A stretch of DNA of 44,687 bases from Prolixibacteraceae bacterium. Lineage in GTDB: Bacteria > Bacteroidota > Bacteroidia > Bacteroidales > Prolixibacteraceae. The notes beneath the pieces are model-generated. The model ran no database searches, was not told the DNA's origin, and saw nothing but the letters and a program-made list of their open reading frames with translations. Both the position numbers and the translations under genes were made by a program. Location: positions 1 to 44,687 of the forward strand of contig JAJUGS010000002.1 of the NCBI GenBank assembly GCA_029265875.1. The letters run 5' to 3'. Below are positions 16,417 through 24,937 of this stretch, piece after piece; the first letter of the stretch is position 1; each line of letters begins with the position of its first letter.

Positions 16417-18812
16417 TACAATTTCACCTCAGCCGATTTCCCTTTTCCGATTTTCAAATCATAAGTTTTTCCGGCATAAATTACTTTGCAAGGGTTTCCG
16501 GCTTTGCTCAGAATGCTGGCTTTTGTGATTTTTCCGTCTTTCCACTCCATCGAAACCTCGAAACCGCCACGGGCGCAAAGTCCTTTTACCGAACCTTCCT
16601 GCCAGGCATCGGGCAGCGCGGGCATCAGCGTAATTTCATTTTCGGATGACTGTACCAGCATTTCGGCAAAAGCAGCCGAGCCACCAAAATTTCCGTCAAT
16701 CTGGAATGGCGGGTGTGCATCAAAAAGGTTCGGGTAAGTTCCGCCACCTCCGCCATAATTGGTTTTCCTCATTCCGTCGGGTTCCACATATCGCAGCAAC
16801 TCACGAATCATTTTATAAGCACGGTTGCCATCCAGCAGCCTGGCCCACAGATTGATACGCCAGCCTTTTGACCAGCCTGTTGTTTCGTCACCTTTTATTT
16901 CAAGCGTTTTCCGGCAGGCGGCGGCCAGTTCGGGCGTTTTCAGCGGTGTAATCTGGTGGCCCGGGTGCAAACCAAACAAATGCGACTGGTGCCTGTGTTT
17001 CGGGTCGGCATCTTCCCAGTCGTGGTACCACTCCTGCAAATTCCCGTTTTTTCCCACTTTGAAAGGATATAATCTGGCAAGCGCCGTTTCAAGCTCTTTC
17101 ACCAGCGCTGCATCGGTATTCAAAGCTTTGGCAGCGTCGATTGTATTTTCGAAACAGGCACGAATCATGGCCAAATCGGCGGTTCCACCATACAAAGTGG
17201 CTCCGCGGTAACCTTTGTCGGTTACATAATTGTTTTCGGGCGACGTGGAGGGCGAAGTAATCAGGTTACCATTTTTGTCCTCCACGAGCCAGCCAAGACA
17301 AAATTCAGCAGCGCCTTTCAAAACCGGGTAGCCTTCGTTTTTCAGCCATTCTTTGTTTTGGGTGAAAATATAATGTTCCCAGATGTGGGTGCTCAGCCAG
17401 GTGCCGCCCATGTACCAGTTGGCCCAAACCGGGTCGCCGTTGCCAAAATTGCCAACCGGGTTGCTCATGGCCCAGATATCGGAATTATGACAGGCAGCCC
17501 AGCCTTTCTGAACGCCCAGAAATGTTTTTGCTGTAACTTCCCCGGTTTTCGAAAGGTTGTTTACAAAAGTGAGCAGCGAATTGTGCATTTCCGAAAGATT
17601 GGTGGTTTCGGCGCCCCAGTAATTTTCCTCGGCGTTGATGTTAATGGTGTAGTTGCTGCTCCACGGCGGGCGCATGTAAGGGTTCCACAACCCTTGCAGG
17701 TTGGCCGGAACGCCCGGAGTACGCGAGCTGGCAATCAGCAAATATCTTCCGTATTGAAAATAAAGAATCTCCAGGTTTTTATCTTCTTTGCCTTCTGCGT
17801 AACGTTTTAACCGTTCGTCGGTGGGCAGGTTGGGTGCAGTGGTTGTGCCCAGGTTGAGTTCAACGCGTTTGTAGAAATGCTGGTAGTCGGCAATGTGTGC
17901 TTTTTTTAATGCTTCAAAAGATTTTGAAGAGGCATTTTTTAGCTGATTTTCTGCAATTCCTAAATAATCTTTTCCCTGTGTTGCCGGGTCTTTGTCGAAA
18001 CCGTTAAAACTGGTGGCGATGGAAACCAGCACAACTGCTTCGGTTGCGTCTTTCACCACCAGCGAACTGTCGGTTTTTGCCACCTCGCCGCCGCTGTTTT
18101 TTATAGTAAAAAACGAGGCGAAGCGGGTTCCTTTTGTTTCGTCGAAAACAACCGCATCTTTTTGGTTGCCAACATAATTGGGCAATGCTTTCACCGGAAC
18201 AAAACCGCTTGCTTTCAGCTCGTTTCCGGCAGTGGTGATTTTGTATTTCAACTGGCTGTCAAATTTCAGTTCGAAATCGAGTTTCCCTTTTTCACCGGCG
18301 ATGAGTTTAATGACAAAAACCTTGTCGGGGTTCGAAAGAAAATATTCCCGGGTGTATTTTACGCCGTCAATTTCGTAGGTAACTTTCGAAACTGCCTGCG
18401 AAATATCGAGTTCGCGGTAGTAATTTTTTGCTTCTCCGGAATGGGGAAAATGGAGGTACATATTCCCCAGTGGTGCATACGATTCGGAGAATTTGCCCTG
18501 CACTTTTTTCTGCAACTGGTCGGCAAGCTGGTAGTCTTCGTTGGCCAGCGCCTCGCGGATAGCCGGAATATTTTTATACGCCTCCGGGTTCATATACGGG
18601 TCAACCGGCCCGCCCGACCACAGTGTGATGTCGTTCAGAAAGATTTTGTCGGATTCAACACCGCCAAAAACCGAAGCCCCGGCAGTTCCGTTGCCCAAAA
18701 CCAGCGTTTCCTCGAAATGTTGGGCTGGTTGGTTGTACCAGAGTTTTTCGGGTGATTGTGAAAAAGCTGAATAACTGATAGTCAGTAATAAAATTAAGAA
18801 TAGGTTTTTCAT
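16416..18812 (-). CDS. GH95 alpha-L-fucosidase/alpha-L-galactosidase family enzyme
   Basis: With the start at 18812 the protein is 798 residues and begins with a good signal peptide (M-K-N-L-F-L...A-F-S-Q). An upstream in-frame ATG at 18896 would add 28 basic residues coded by the 11-bp repeat array and would bury the signal, so it is rejected. GH95 landmarks: N391 and N393 in Y-T-I-N-I-N-A-E (activating asparagines), E526 in S-P-S-T-S-P-E-N (general acid), D706 in F-Q-I-D-G-N-F-G. Known members invert alpha-1,2-L-fucosides or alpha-L-galactosides. First gene of the minus-strand glycan cluster and coupled to the SGNH gene by a TAATG overlap. No clear TAnnTTTG box was found upstream; the eroded repeat array occupies that space. 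Confidence 0.94.
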   Translation of the reverse strand: MKNLFLILLLTISYSAFSQSPEKLWYNQPAQHFEETLVLGNGTAGASVFGGVESDKIFLNDITLWSGGPVDPYMNPEAYKNIPAIREALANEDYQLADQLQKKVQGKFSESYAPLGNMYLHFPHSGEAKNYYRELDISQAVSKVTYEIDGVKYTREYFLSNPDKVFVIKLIAGEKGKLDFELKFDSQLKYKITTAGNELKASGFVPVKALPNYVGNQKDAVVFDETKGTRFASFFTIKNSGGEVAKTDSSLVVKDATEAVVLVSIATSFNGFDKDPATQGKDYLGIAENQLKNASSKSFEALKKAHIADYQHFYKRVELNLGTTTAPNLPTDERLKRYAEGKEDKNLEILYFQYGRYLLIASSRTPGVPANLQGLWNPYMRPPWSSNYTININAEENYWGAETTNLSEMHNSLLTFVNNLSKTGEVTAKTFLGVQKGWAACHNSDIWAMSNPVGNFGNGDPVWANWYMGGTWLSTHIWEHYIFTQNKEWLKNEGYPVLKGAAEFCLGWLVEDKNGNLITSPSTSPENNYVTDKGYRGATLYGGTADLAMIRACFENTIDAAKALNTDAALVKELETALARLYPFKVGKNGNLQEWYHDWEDADPKHRHQSHLFGLHPGHQITPLKTPELAAACRKTLEIKGDETTGWSKGWRINLWARLLDGNRAYKMIRELLRYVEPDGMRKTNYGGGGGTYPNLFDAHPPFQIDGNFGGSAAFAEMLVQSSENEITLMPALPDAWQEGSVKGLCARGGFEVSMEWKDGKITKASILSKAGNPCKVIYAGKTYDLKIGKGKSAEVKL

Positions 18813-18854
18813 TGGTCGAGTATTTATTTTTACATGTTTAATTTTCAATTTTCT

Positions 18855-19175
18855 TTTTTGCTGCACCCTTTTTGGCCCCTTTATGGCCTCTTTCAATATT
18901 TTGTATAATTCACATTTTAAGAATATTAGAAATGATTATTGGTCGAATCGTGACCAAATTGCTCCCGTTGTGACCCAATTATCAATTGGGTTGAGCCCTT
19001 TGTGAGACGTTTTAAAAGGAGTTTGGGTGATTGGCGCATTTGTGTCCCACTCAAAAATCGATTTGACCCCATTGTGGCCCCTTTCAGGAAAAGATTAAAC
19101 ACTGTTAATAAGTAAATTACGATTCATATAAATTCATTAAACTATCTGTTTTGACCCCTTTTTGACCCCTTTTTC
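18855..19175. repeat. Eroded array of 11-bp tandem units
   Basis: Read on the minus strand, short runs of 11-bp units resembling GGGGTCACAAA recur: AAAAAGGGGTC twice inside the 3' end of the AlbA_2 gene (19152-19175), then AGGGGCCACAA and TGGGGTCAAAT, GTGGGACACAA and ATGCGCCAATC, TTGGGTCACAA, CGGGAGCAATT and TGGTCACGATT, and finally GAGGCCATAAA, GGGGCCAAAAA and GGGTGCAGCAA (about 18857-18890). Within runs the pitch is exactly 11. About 300 bp are covered, mostly in the gap between the AlbA_2 stop and the GH95 start. No separate gene is seen in this gap. Confidence 0.7.
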
Positions 19176-20504
19176 ATTATAGAATGACGAGCCTCTAAAG
19201 CAATAGATAGTACCGACACCAGTTTCTCCTATTTTCTGAAAATAATTATTTTCTAATAAACTCAAATATCTGCTTGCAGTCCTTTTGCTTACATTCATGA
19301 TTTTCTGCACCACCGAATTTGTAATATGTCCATTTTCAATTACATATTCTATTATAGGAACCAAATCGGGATTAATGCCTTTCGCTAAAAAGGAGGTCTT
19401 AACATCTTTGTAAAATGTAGTGGTAAATTCAGTAGCAGAAGCGCTGAACTCTGGTGGTAAACTTTTATTCAGCAAAGCTTCGTTTATCATTTTTATTGTT
19501 CCGCGGCCCCAGGCCTCAATATCGCCACAACGGAAAAGCGTGTTGGCAATCGCCGGATTGAAAGGTTTTGATGCATGTTTGATTTTCAAGGTTTCCACTG
19601 TCCAGTTTTCAGGTAATTGACCCGGATTCCAGAAAATAATATGGTCGGGATAAACACTGATTTGAATTGGAGTTGGGTCGGAATAATCTTTATGCGCAAT
19701 CGCATTTAAAAGTGCTTCACGAATGGCTCTTTCAGGAAACGGAGGTTTCTCAACCCGTGCCATTCCTTCATAATCAATTGTATAAACAGAATATTTGGTT
19801 TTCAATAAATCTTCAGTTTTATCAATTTGTTCCATCAGGCTGCCATGCACTTCATCCTGAAACACCAAATCATCATCAGTTTTGAAAAAGCCGATTTTAA
19901 TATAAGCTCCCAACACAAATTTTTCAGGTTTAGGGTGAAACAGAAGAATTGCTGCCCGTTTCAGGAACCCGTTTTCGATTAATTGCAAATCCTCAAGCAA
20001 AACATCAACGGAATCATTTAAAACATCTTCATCCACCCTTTTGCTTTTTAATGCCCTGTTCCGAAATCGTTGAAGGGAATCTGTTTTTAACTCGGCAGAT
20101 GTAATATTCGGAATCTCAACACCATCCCATCGTTTGCCTACTTTACCCAGCAAGAAACTGTTCAGATTATTGCCTTTAAGTTCTTGCTTAGTGCTGCCTG
20201 AGCGATAATAGTATTGTCCTTTATAATTCACAGGAAAAGGATAAGGTTCAACAATAATTTCGATATATTCTTTCCCTTCTTTAGAAAACAGGTTTACAAC
20301 CGGCATTATTCCAAGAATATCAAGTATCTTATTTGGAATTGTTTCAAGCAACTCCTTTGCGTTGCTGATTCCTGCCATATTCCCATCATCGTCAAATCCA
20401 ATAAATAGTTTTCCGCCCTGGGCATTGGCAAAACCGCAAATCCATTTCAGGTATTCATCTCTCCAATCACTCTTCCATTCTATGTTTTGCGATTCTTTCA
20501 TCAA
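19137..20504 (-). CDS. AlbA_2/Schlafen-type ATP-binding regulator (COG2865-like)
   Basis: A 455-residue protein. Residues 1-115 form an AlbA_2 (Schlafen-like) domain, with E-W-K-S and F-A-N-A-Q-G-G near the start. Residues about 245-380 match the HATPase_c_4 segment usual in these proteins (P-E-R-A-I-R-E-A-L-L-N-A-I-A-H-K-D-Y, then E-A-W-G-R-G-T). A winged helix follows at about 383-430 (V-S-K-R-T-A-S-R-Y-L-S-L-L). The end, K-G-V-K-K-G-S-K, is coded by two 11-bp repeats. Such proteins are annotated as transcriptional regulators or RNA/DNA-binding proteins; actual roles are poorly known. It could control the neighbouring GH95 cluster or be an independent accessory gene; context does not decide. 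Confidence 0.85.
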   Translation of the reverse strand: MMKESQNIEWKSDWRDEYLKWICGFANAQGGKLFIGFDDDGNMAGISNAKELLETIPNKILDILGIMPVVNLFSKEGKEYIEIIVEPYPFPVNYKGQYYYRSGSTKQELKGNNLNSFLLGKVGKRWDGVEIPNITSAELKTDSLQRFRNRALKSKRVDEDVLNDSVDVLLEDLQLIENGFLKRAAILLFHPKPEKFVLGAYIKIGFFKTDDDLVFQDEVHGSLMEQIDKTEDLLKTKYSVYTIDYEGMARVEKPPFPERAIREALLNAIAHKDYSDPTPIQISVYPDHIIFWNPGQLPENWTVETLKIKHASKPFNPAIANTLFRCGDIEAWGRGTIKMINEALLNKSLPPEFSASATEFTTTFYKDVKTSFLAKGINPDLVPIIEYVIENGHITNSVVQKIMNVSKRTASRYLSLLENNYFQKIGETGVGTIYCFRGSSFYNEKGVKKGSKQIV

Positions 20505-20690
20505 TTTCCGGCATTGAAGTTTTGACTTTGACCAGTTGGTTTATTCGTTTTATTCTTTTCACGAATTCCAAAAGTAACAAGATTTTTGTGAAACCTGAGG
20601 TGCATTTTTTTCACTTTTAACAAAACAAAATCGCAGATAAAACATCTTGAAAAAGCACGTATTAATCAGCATTTATTTATCTCAAAAAAT

Positions 20691-20698
20691 TAGTTTTG
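20691..20698 (+). promoter_or_regulatory. -7 promoter box of the M3 peptidase gene
   Basis: TAGTTTTG matches TAnnTTTG and lies 26 bases before the start codon at 20725. A TTTA at 20672-20675 is a weak -33 candidate. The 220-base gap to the divergent AlbA_2 gene (20505-20724) is AT-rich and shows nothing else. Confidence 0.45.
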
Positions 20699-20724
20699 CA
20701 ACCTGATTTTAAAAAATATACACT

Positions 20725-22839
20725 GTGAAAAAACTGATTTATTTAACAGCGATTACTGCCGTACTTTTTTCGTGCAGCCAATCAAAAAAAACTGAAAAAG
20801 TGATGAATCCATTTTTCGAAACGTACACAACGCCCTACGGGGTTCCGCCATTTGACAAAATTAAAAATGCGGATTACCTGCCTGCTTTTACAGAAGGGAT
20901 GAAACAGCAAAATGCAGAAATCGAACAGATTGTTTCGAATACTGCTGCACCCGATTTTGCCAATACGATTGAGGCGTTCGAACGCAGTGGCGAATTGCTG
21001 ACCAGGGTTTCGGTTGTGTTTTTTAATGTAAAAGAGGCCAATACAAACGATTCGATTGATGTAATCGCAGAGGAAATTGCCCCGAAATTGTCGCAGCACC
21101 ATGATGCCATCATGCTCAACGAAGCGCTTTTTGGCAAAATTAAAGCTGTTTACGACCGGAAAGACAGCCTGCACCTGAATGCGGAACAAGCCCGTTTGTT
21201 GGAAGAAACCTACAAAAGTTTTGTTAGAAGTGGTGCCAATCTTTCGCCTGAAAAGAAGGAAGAACTGAAAAAAGTAAATGAAGAGCTGGCCATGCTCGAA
21301 CTGAAATTTGATAAAAACCTGCTGGCCGAAACCAATGGTTTTAAGCTGGTTATCGACAAACAGGAAGACCTTGCCGGACTGCCCGAAGGGGTGGTTGCCA
21401 GTGCTGCCGAAGAAGCAAAAGCTGCCGGGATGGAAGGAAAATGGGTTTTCACCTTGCAGAAACCCAGCTGGATTCCGTTTGTAACTTATTCAGAAAAACG
21501 CGATTTGCGCGAAAAGCTTTACAAAGCCATGTACAACCGTGGTGACAACAACAACGAAAACGACAACAAAGCACTGATTAACCAGTTTGTGAACCTGCGT
21601 TTGAAAAAAGCCAACATCATGGGTTACGACAGCTGGTCGGCCTATGTACTCGACGACGCCATGGCCAAAAACCCTGAAAATGTTTACAATCTGCTGCAGA
21701 AAGTCTGGAATCCGGCCATCAAACGTGCCAAGGAAGAACTGGCCGACATGCAGAAAATGGTGGATGCCGAAGGTGGCAATTTTAAAATTGAAAGCTGGGA
21801 TTGGTGGTATTATGCCGAAAAAGTTCGCAAGGCAAAATATGATTTGGATGAAGAACAGCTTCGCCCTTATTTCGAACTGAAAAATGTGCGTGATGGCGCT
21901 TTTGCCGTTGCCGGAAAATTGTACGGCCTTACTTTCACCCAACTCGAAAATATGCCGCTGTACCACCCTGAATGCCAGGTTTTTGAAGTAAAAGATGCCG
22001 ATGGTTCACTGATTGGCGTGATTTATCTCGACTTTTTTCCGCGTGAATCCAAAAAAGCCGGTGCGTGGATGACCAACTACCGCGAACAATATACTTCGCC
22101 TGATGGTAAAAATGTACGCCCGGTTGTTTCGCTTACCTGCAATTTCTCGAAACCGGTTGGCGACAAACCTGCGCTTTTAACCTACGACGAAGTGGAAACT
22201 TTCTTCCACGAATTTGGTCACGGATTACACGGACTGCTCTCGCAGTGTACTTACGAAAGTTTAGCAGGAACCAACGTTTCGCGCGATTTTGTGGAACTTC
22301 CGTCGCAGATTATGGAGCACTGGGCCGCTGAACCTGAAGTACTGAAAATGTATGCAAAACATTACCAAACCGGCGAAGTGATTCCGCAGGAACTGATTGA
22401 CAAAATGGAAAAAGCCGGCAAATTCAACCAGGGTTTTGTTACCACCGAGTTTATTGCCGCCGCTTTCCTCGATATGGATTACCACACCATAAAAACTCCC
22501 GGCGACATTGATGTAAATGCCTTTGAGAAAAACTCAATGGACAAAATCGGTTTGATTTCAGAAATCATTCCGCGTTACCGTTCAACCTATTTTGCGCACG
22601 CTTTCCCGGGCGGCTATTCAAGCGGATATTACAGTTATACGTGGGCCGAAGTGCTGGATGCCGATGCTTTTGATGCTTTCAGGGAAACCGGCGATATTTT
22701 TAACCAGGATGTGGCAAAATCGTTCCGTAAAAATATTCTCGAACGTGGCAACACCGACGAACCGATGAAGCTCTACCTCAATTTTCGTGGCAAAGAACCG
22801 GGAATTGAACCGCTGCTGAAAAACAGGGGTTTGTTGTAA
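20725..22839 (+). CDS. dcp: M3-family metallopeptidase, peptidyl-dipeptidase Dcp-like lipoprotein
   Basis: A 704-residue zinc peptidase. The N-terminus M-K-K-L-I-Y...L-F-S-C-S carries a lipobox (Cys17), so it is probably membrane-anchored facing the periplasm. The zinc site is H495-E496-F-G-H499, with the third ligand E524 in D-F-V-E-L-P-S-Q, and the whole helical M3 fold is present at normal length. Dcp removes dipeptides from the C-termini of peptides; exported versions are common in Bacteroidota peptide turnover. It stands alone, with its own -7 box upstream and a strong terminator downstream. The start at ATG 20725 is supported by the signal peptide. Confidence 0.94.
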   Translation: MKKLIYLTAITAVLFSCSQSKKTEKVMNPFFETYTTPYGVPPFDKIKNADYLPAFTEGMKQQNAEIEQIVSNTAAPDFANTIEAFERSGELLTRVSVVFFNVKEANTNDSIDVIAEEIAPKLSQHHDAIMLNEALFGKIKAVYDRKDSLHLNAEQARLLEETYKSFVRSGANLSPEKKEELKKVNEELAMLELKFDKNLLAETNGFKLVIDKQEDLAGLPEGVVASAAEEAKAAGMEGKWVFTLQKPSWIPFVTYSEKRDLREKLYKAMYNRGDNNNENDNKALINQFVNLRLKKANIMGYDSWSAYVLDDAMAKNPENVYNLLQKVWNPAIKRAKEELADMQKMVDAEGGNFKIESWDWWYYAEKVRKAKYDLDEEQLRPYFELKNVRDGAFAVAGKLYGLTFTQLENMPLYHPECQVFEVKDADGSLIGVIYLDFFPRESKKAGAWMTNYREQYTSPDGKNVRPVVSLTCNFSKPVGDKPALLTYDEVETFFHEFGHGLHGLLSQCTYESLAGTNVSRDFVELPSQIMEHWAAEPEVLKMYAKHYQTGEVIPQELIDKMEKAGKFNQGFVTTEFIAAAFLDMDYHTIKTPGDIDVNAFEKNSMDKIGLISEIIPRYRSTYFAHAFPGGYSSGYYSYTWAEVLDADAFDAFRETGDIFNQDVAKSFRKNILERGNTDEPMKLYLNFRGKEPGIEPLLKNRGLL

Positions 22840-22900
22840 CGAAGCCTCCCCTAACTTTTCGAATATTCTGAACAAGCTCTCCAAATGAGGGGATTTTAAA

Positions 22901-22941
22901 GGATTCCATCTTGAAGAAAAAGATGGAATCCTTTTTTTTTT
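22901..22941 (+). terminator. Rho-independent terminator after the M3 peptidase gene
   Basis: A perfect 12-bp stem, GGATTCCATCTT (22901-22912) and AAGATGGAATCC (22920-22931), with a 7-base loop is followed directly by ten T. It lies 62 bases past the peptidase stop and isolates the peptidase from the ATPase module downstream. Confidence 0.95.
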
Positions 22942-23000
22942 GCTATTCTGCCAGATTTGCTCGCGACAATTTTTGGTTAACAAAAGTTATTAAAATAACT

Positions 23001-23084
23001 TTCGTTGATAAAAGTGTAGTCAAATAGCAATTATTCGTTGATAAAAGTGTAGTCAAATAGCAATTATTCGTTGATAAAAGTGTA
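23001..23084. repeat. Three direct repeats (iteron-like) upstream of DUF4143 ATPase copy 2
   Basis: The 18-bp sequence TTCGTTGATAAAAGTGTA is identical at 23001-23018, 23034-23051 and 23067-23084, an exact pitch of 33 bp. The 15-base spacers between copies are also identical (GTCAAATAGCAATTA), so the true unit is 33 bp. The last copy overlaps the first two bases of the promoter box TATTTTTG (23083-23090). The sequence is unrelated to the repeats at 13516-13641, but pitch and placement are the same. Confidence 0.95.
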
Positions 23085-23090
23085 TTTTTG
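23083..23090 (+). promoter_or_regulatory. -7 promoter box of DUF4143 ATPase copy 2
   Basis: TATTTTTG is identical to the -7 box of the other DUF4143 gene and abuts the third repeat. The ATG is about 50 bases downstream. The -33 region falls inside the repeat, without a clean TTTG. Confidence 0.6.
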
Positions 23091-23141
23091 CCTTGAAGTA
23101 TAATCTGAAATAGTTAATAATTACCTAAAATACAGTAATAT

Positions 23142-24425
23142 ATGATACGGAATTGCTTAAATGCGCTCTTAAAATGGAAGAACAGCGAATACAGAAAGCC
23201 GCTGATTCTGAGAGGAGCCAGGCAAACAGGGAAAACCTGGTTACTGAAAGAGTTCGGAAGGACGGCATTTAATAAAACTGTGTATGTGAATTTCGAAGAA
23301 ACCCCATCGCTTCAGGGATTATTTCAGGCAGATTTTGATATCGCCAGAATCGTTACAACCATTTCAATTTTTAGCAATACCACAATAGATGCGAAGGATA
23401 CTTTGATTGTTTTAGACGAAATTCAGGCAGCAGAAAAGGGATTAACCTGTTTGAAATATTTTAGTGAAAATGCACCGGAATATTACGTGGTTGCAGCAGG
23501 TTCGTTACTCGGAATGGGTTTGCACAGTAACATTTCTTTTCCTGTCGGGAAAGTAAATTTTCTTGACCTCCGGCCCATGTCATTTACTGAATTTCTGAGT
23601 GCACTTGGCGAGGAAAGTCTGGCAAATGCAATTGAAAAACAGGATTGGGACGTTTTGCCAATATTTCATTCAAAACTCTCAGAATACCTGAAATACTATT
23701 TATTTACCGGAGGAATGCCCGAAGTGGTTAAAATTTTTGCAGAAACACGGAACTGGCAACTCGTAAGGCAGACCCAGAATCAGATTCTGCATTCCTACGA
23801 AGGCGATTTCTCAAAACATGCACCCGTTGAAATTGTACCGCGCATCAGGATGGTTTGGCAAAGCATCCCGGCTCAATTGGCAAAGGAGAATAAAAAGTTT
23901 GTTTTTGGAGTCATCAGGGAAGGAGCACGTGCAAAAGATTTTGAACTGGCAATTCAATGGCTGCTCGATAGTGGTTTGCTGCTGAAAAGTCATCGGGTTT
24001 CGAAACCAGGATTACCTTTAATTGCCTATCAGGATTTATCTGTTTATAAACTCTTTTTGCATGATGTCGGACTTTTAGGAGCAATGGCGGGATTAAATGC
24101 ACACACACTGATTGAAGGTGACAAAGTTTTTACAGAATTTAAAGGTGCACTGGCTGAACAGTTTGTAATGCAGCAACTCAGTTTGAAAAGTGAACGTTTT
24201 ATTGGCTACTGGACAAACGAGCGGAGTACTTCTGAAGTTGATTTTGTTGTTCAGGATGAAGGAGATATTATTCCGATTGAAGTGAAATCGGGTGAAAATA
24301 CAAAAGCAAAAAGCTTCAGGCAATTTTATGAAAAGTATCAGCCTTCGAAAGCGATTCGTACTTCAATGCTTCCTTATAAACAAGAGGATTGGATGACAAA
24401 TATTCCTTTGTACGGGATTCAATAG
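23142..24425 (+). CDS. AAA ATPase with DUF4143 domain, copy 2
   Basis: A 427-residue cytoplasmic protein built like the one at 12132-13481: Walker A G-A-R-Q-T-G-K-T at 25-32, Walker B L-I-V-L-D-E at 88-93, and in the C-terminal DUF4143 region a PD-(D/E)xK-like signature D367 and E380-V-K382-S-G. The two copies are clearly diverged (for example I-S-F-P-V-G-K-V-N-F-L-D-L-R-P-M here against I-S-F-P-V-G-R-V-E-Y-L-A-L-R-P-C there), so this is not a recent duplication. It is a single-gene unit, bounded by the terminator and repeats upstream and by the convergent YbaK-like gene 15 bases downstream. The cellular role is unknown. Confidence 0.92.
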   Translation: MIRNCLNALLKWKNSEYRKPLILRGARQTGKTWLLKEFGRTAFNKTVYVNFEETPSLQGLFQADFDIARIVTTISIFSNTTIDAKDTLIVLDEIQAAEKGLTCLKYFSENAPEYYVVAAGSLLGMGLHSNISFPVGKVNFLDLRPMSFTEFLSALGEESLANAIEKQDWDVLPIFHSKLSEYLKYYLFTGGMPEVVKIFAETRNWQLVRQTQNQILHSYEGDFSKHAPVEIVPRIRMVWQSIPAQLAKENKKFVFGVIREGARAKDFELAIQWLLDSGLLLKSHRVSKPGLPLIAYQDLSVYKLFLHDVGLLGAMAGLNAHTLIEGDKVFTEFKGALAEQFVMQQLSLKSERFIGYWTNERSTSEVDFVVQDEGDIIPIEVKSGENTKAKSFRQFYEKYQPSKAIRTSMLPYKQEDWMTNIPLYGIQ

Positions 24426-24440
24426 ATTTCTTAAATTTTA

Positions 24441-24911
24441 CTATTCCGCCAAATCACAAACCTCTGCACCGGTAACTTTTATCAAATCATCGGGGTTGAT
24501 TTTGAACTGTAAACCGCGCTGGCCGGCACTCACAAAAATGGTATCGAACAAAATACAGGTTTCGTGGATGAATGTGGGGAATTGTTTTTTCATCCCGATG
24601 GGCGAGCAACCTCCGCGGATGTAACCGGTTAACGGGAGCAGCTCTTTTTGCTGAACCATCGCACAGTTTTTATTCCCCGAGAATTTGGCTGCCTTTTTCA
24701 AATCCACTTCGGCATTTCCGGGAATCACACAAACAAAAACACCGGTTTTATCGCCCCGCAAAACCAGGGTTTTAAAAATCTGCTCCACATCCTGCCCGAT
24801 TTTTTTTGCCAGTGAAACCGCACTCAGGTCGCTTTCATCCACTTCGTATTCTGTCAGTTCGTAATTCACCGATTGGGCATCTAACAGGCGGGCAGCGTTG
24901 GTTTTTTTCAT
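24441..24911 (-). CDS. ybaK: YbaK/EbsC-family Cys-tRNA(Pro) deacylase
   Basis: A 156-residue protein from the start at 24911 (M-K-K-T-N-A-A-R-L-L, the usual YbaK opening); an ATG seven codons upstream gives an extension not expected in the family. The YbaK core is intact, with F-K-T-L-V-L-R-G, the conserved Lys of that stretch, and the G-Y-I-R-G-G-C-S-P-I-G-M-K loop. YbaK frees tRNA(Pro) mischarged with cysteine. The gene starts 26 bases after the RraA-like gene on the same strand, so it may be read with it, though no functional link is obvious. It converges with the ATPase gene, with only 15 bases between the stops. Confidence 0.93.
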   Translation of the reverse strand: MKKTNAARLLDAQSVNYELTEYEVDESDLSAVSLAKKIGQDVEQIFKTLVLRGDKTGVFVCVIPGNAEVDLKKAAKFSGNKNCAMVQQKELLPLTGYIRGGCSPIGMKKQFPTFIHETCILFDTIFVSAGQRGLQFKINPDDLIKVTGAEVCDLAE

Positions 24912-24937
24912 TGTATAGGAGCAGGTCAACAATTCAA

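Noticed and set aside
18813-18896. 28-codon N-terminal extension of the GH95 gene
   Set aside because: It consists of basic residues coded by the 11-bp repeat array and would hide a good signal peptide that starts at 18812.
23001-23084. Possible CRISPR array
   Set aside because: The repeats are 18 bp and the 15-bp spacers are identical, so the whole 33-bp unit is repeated; there are no unique spacers and no cas genes.
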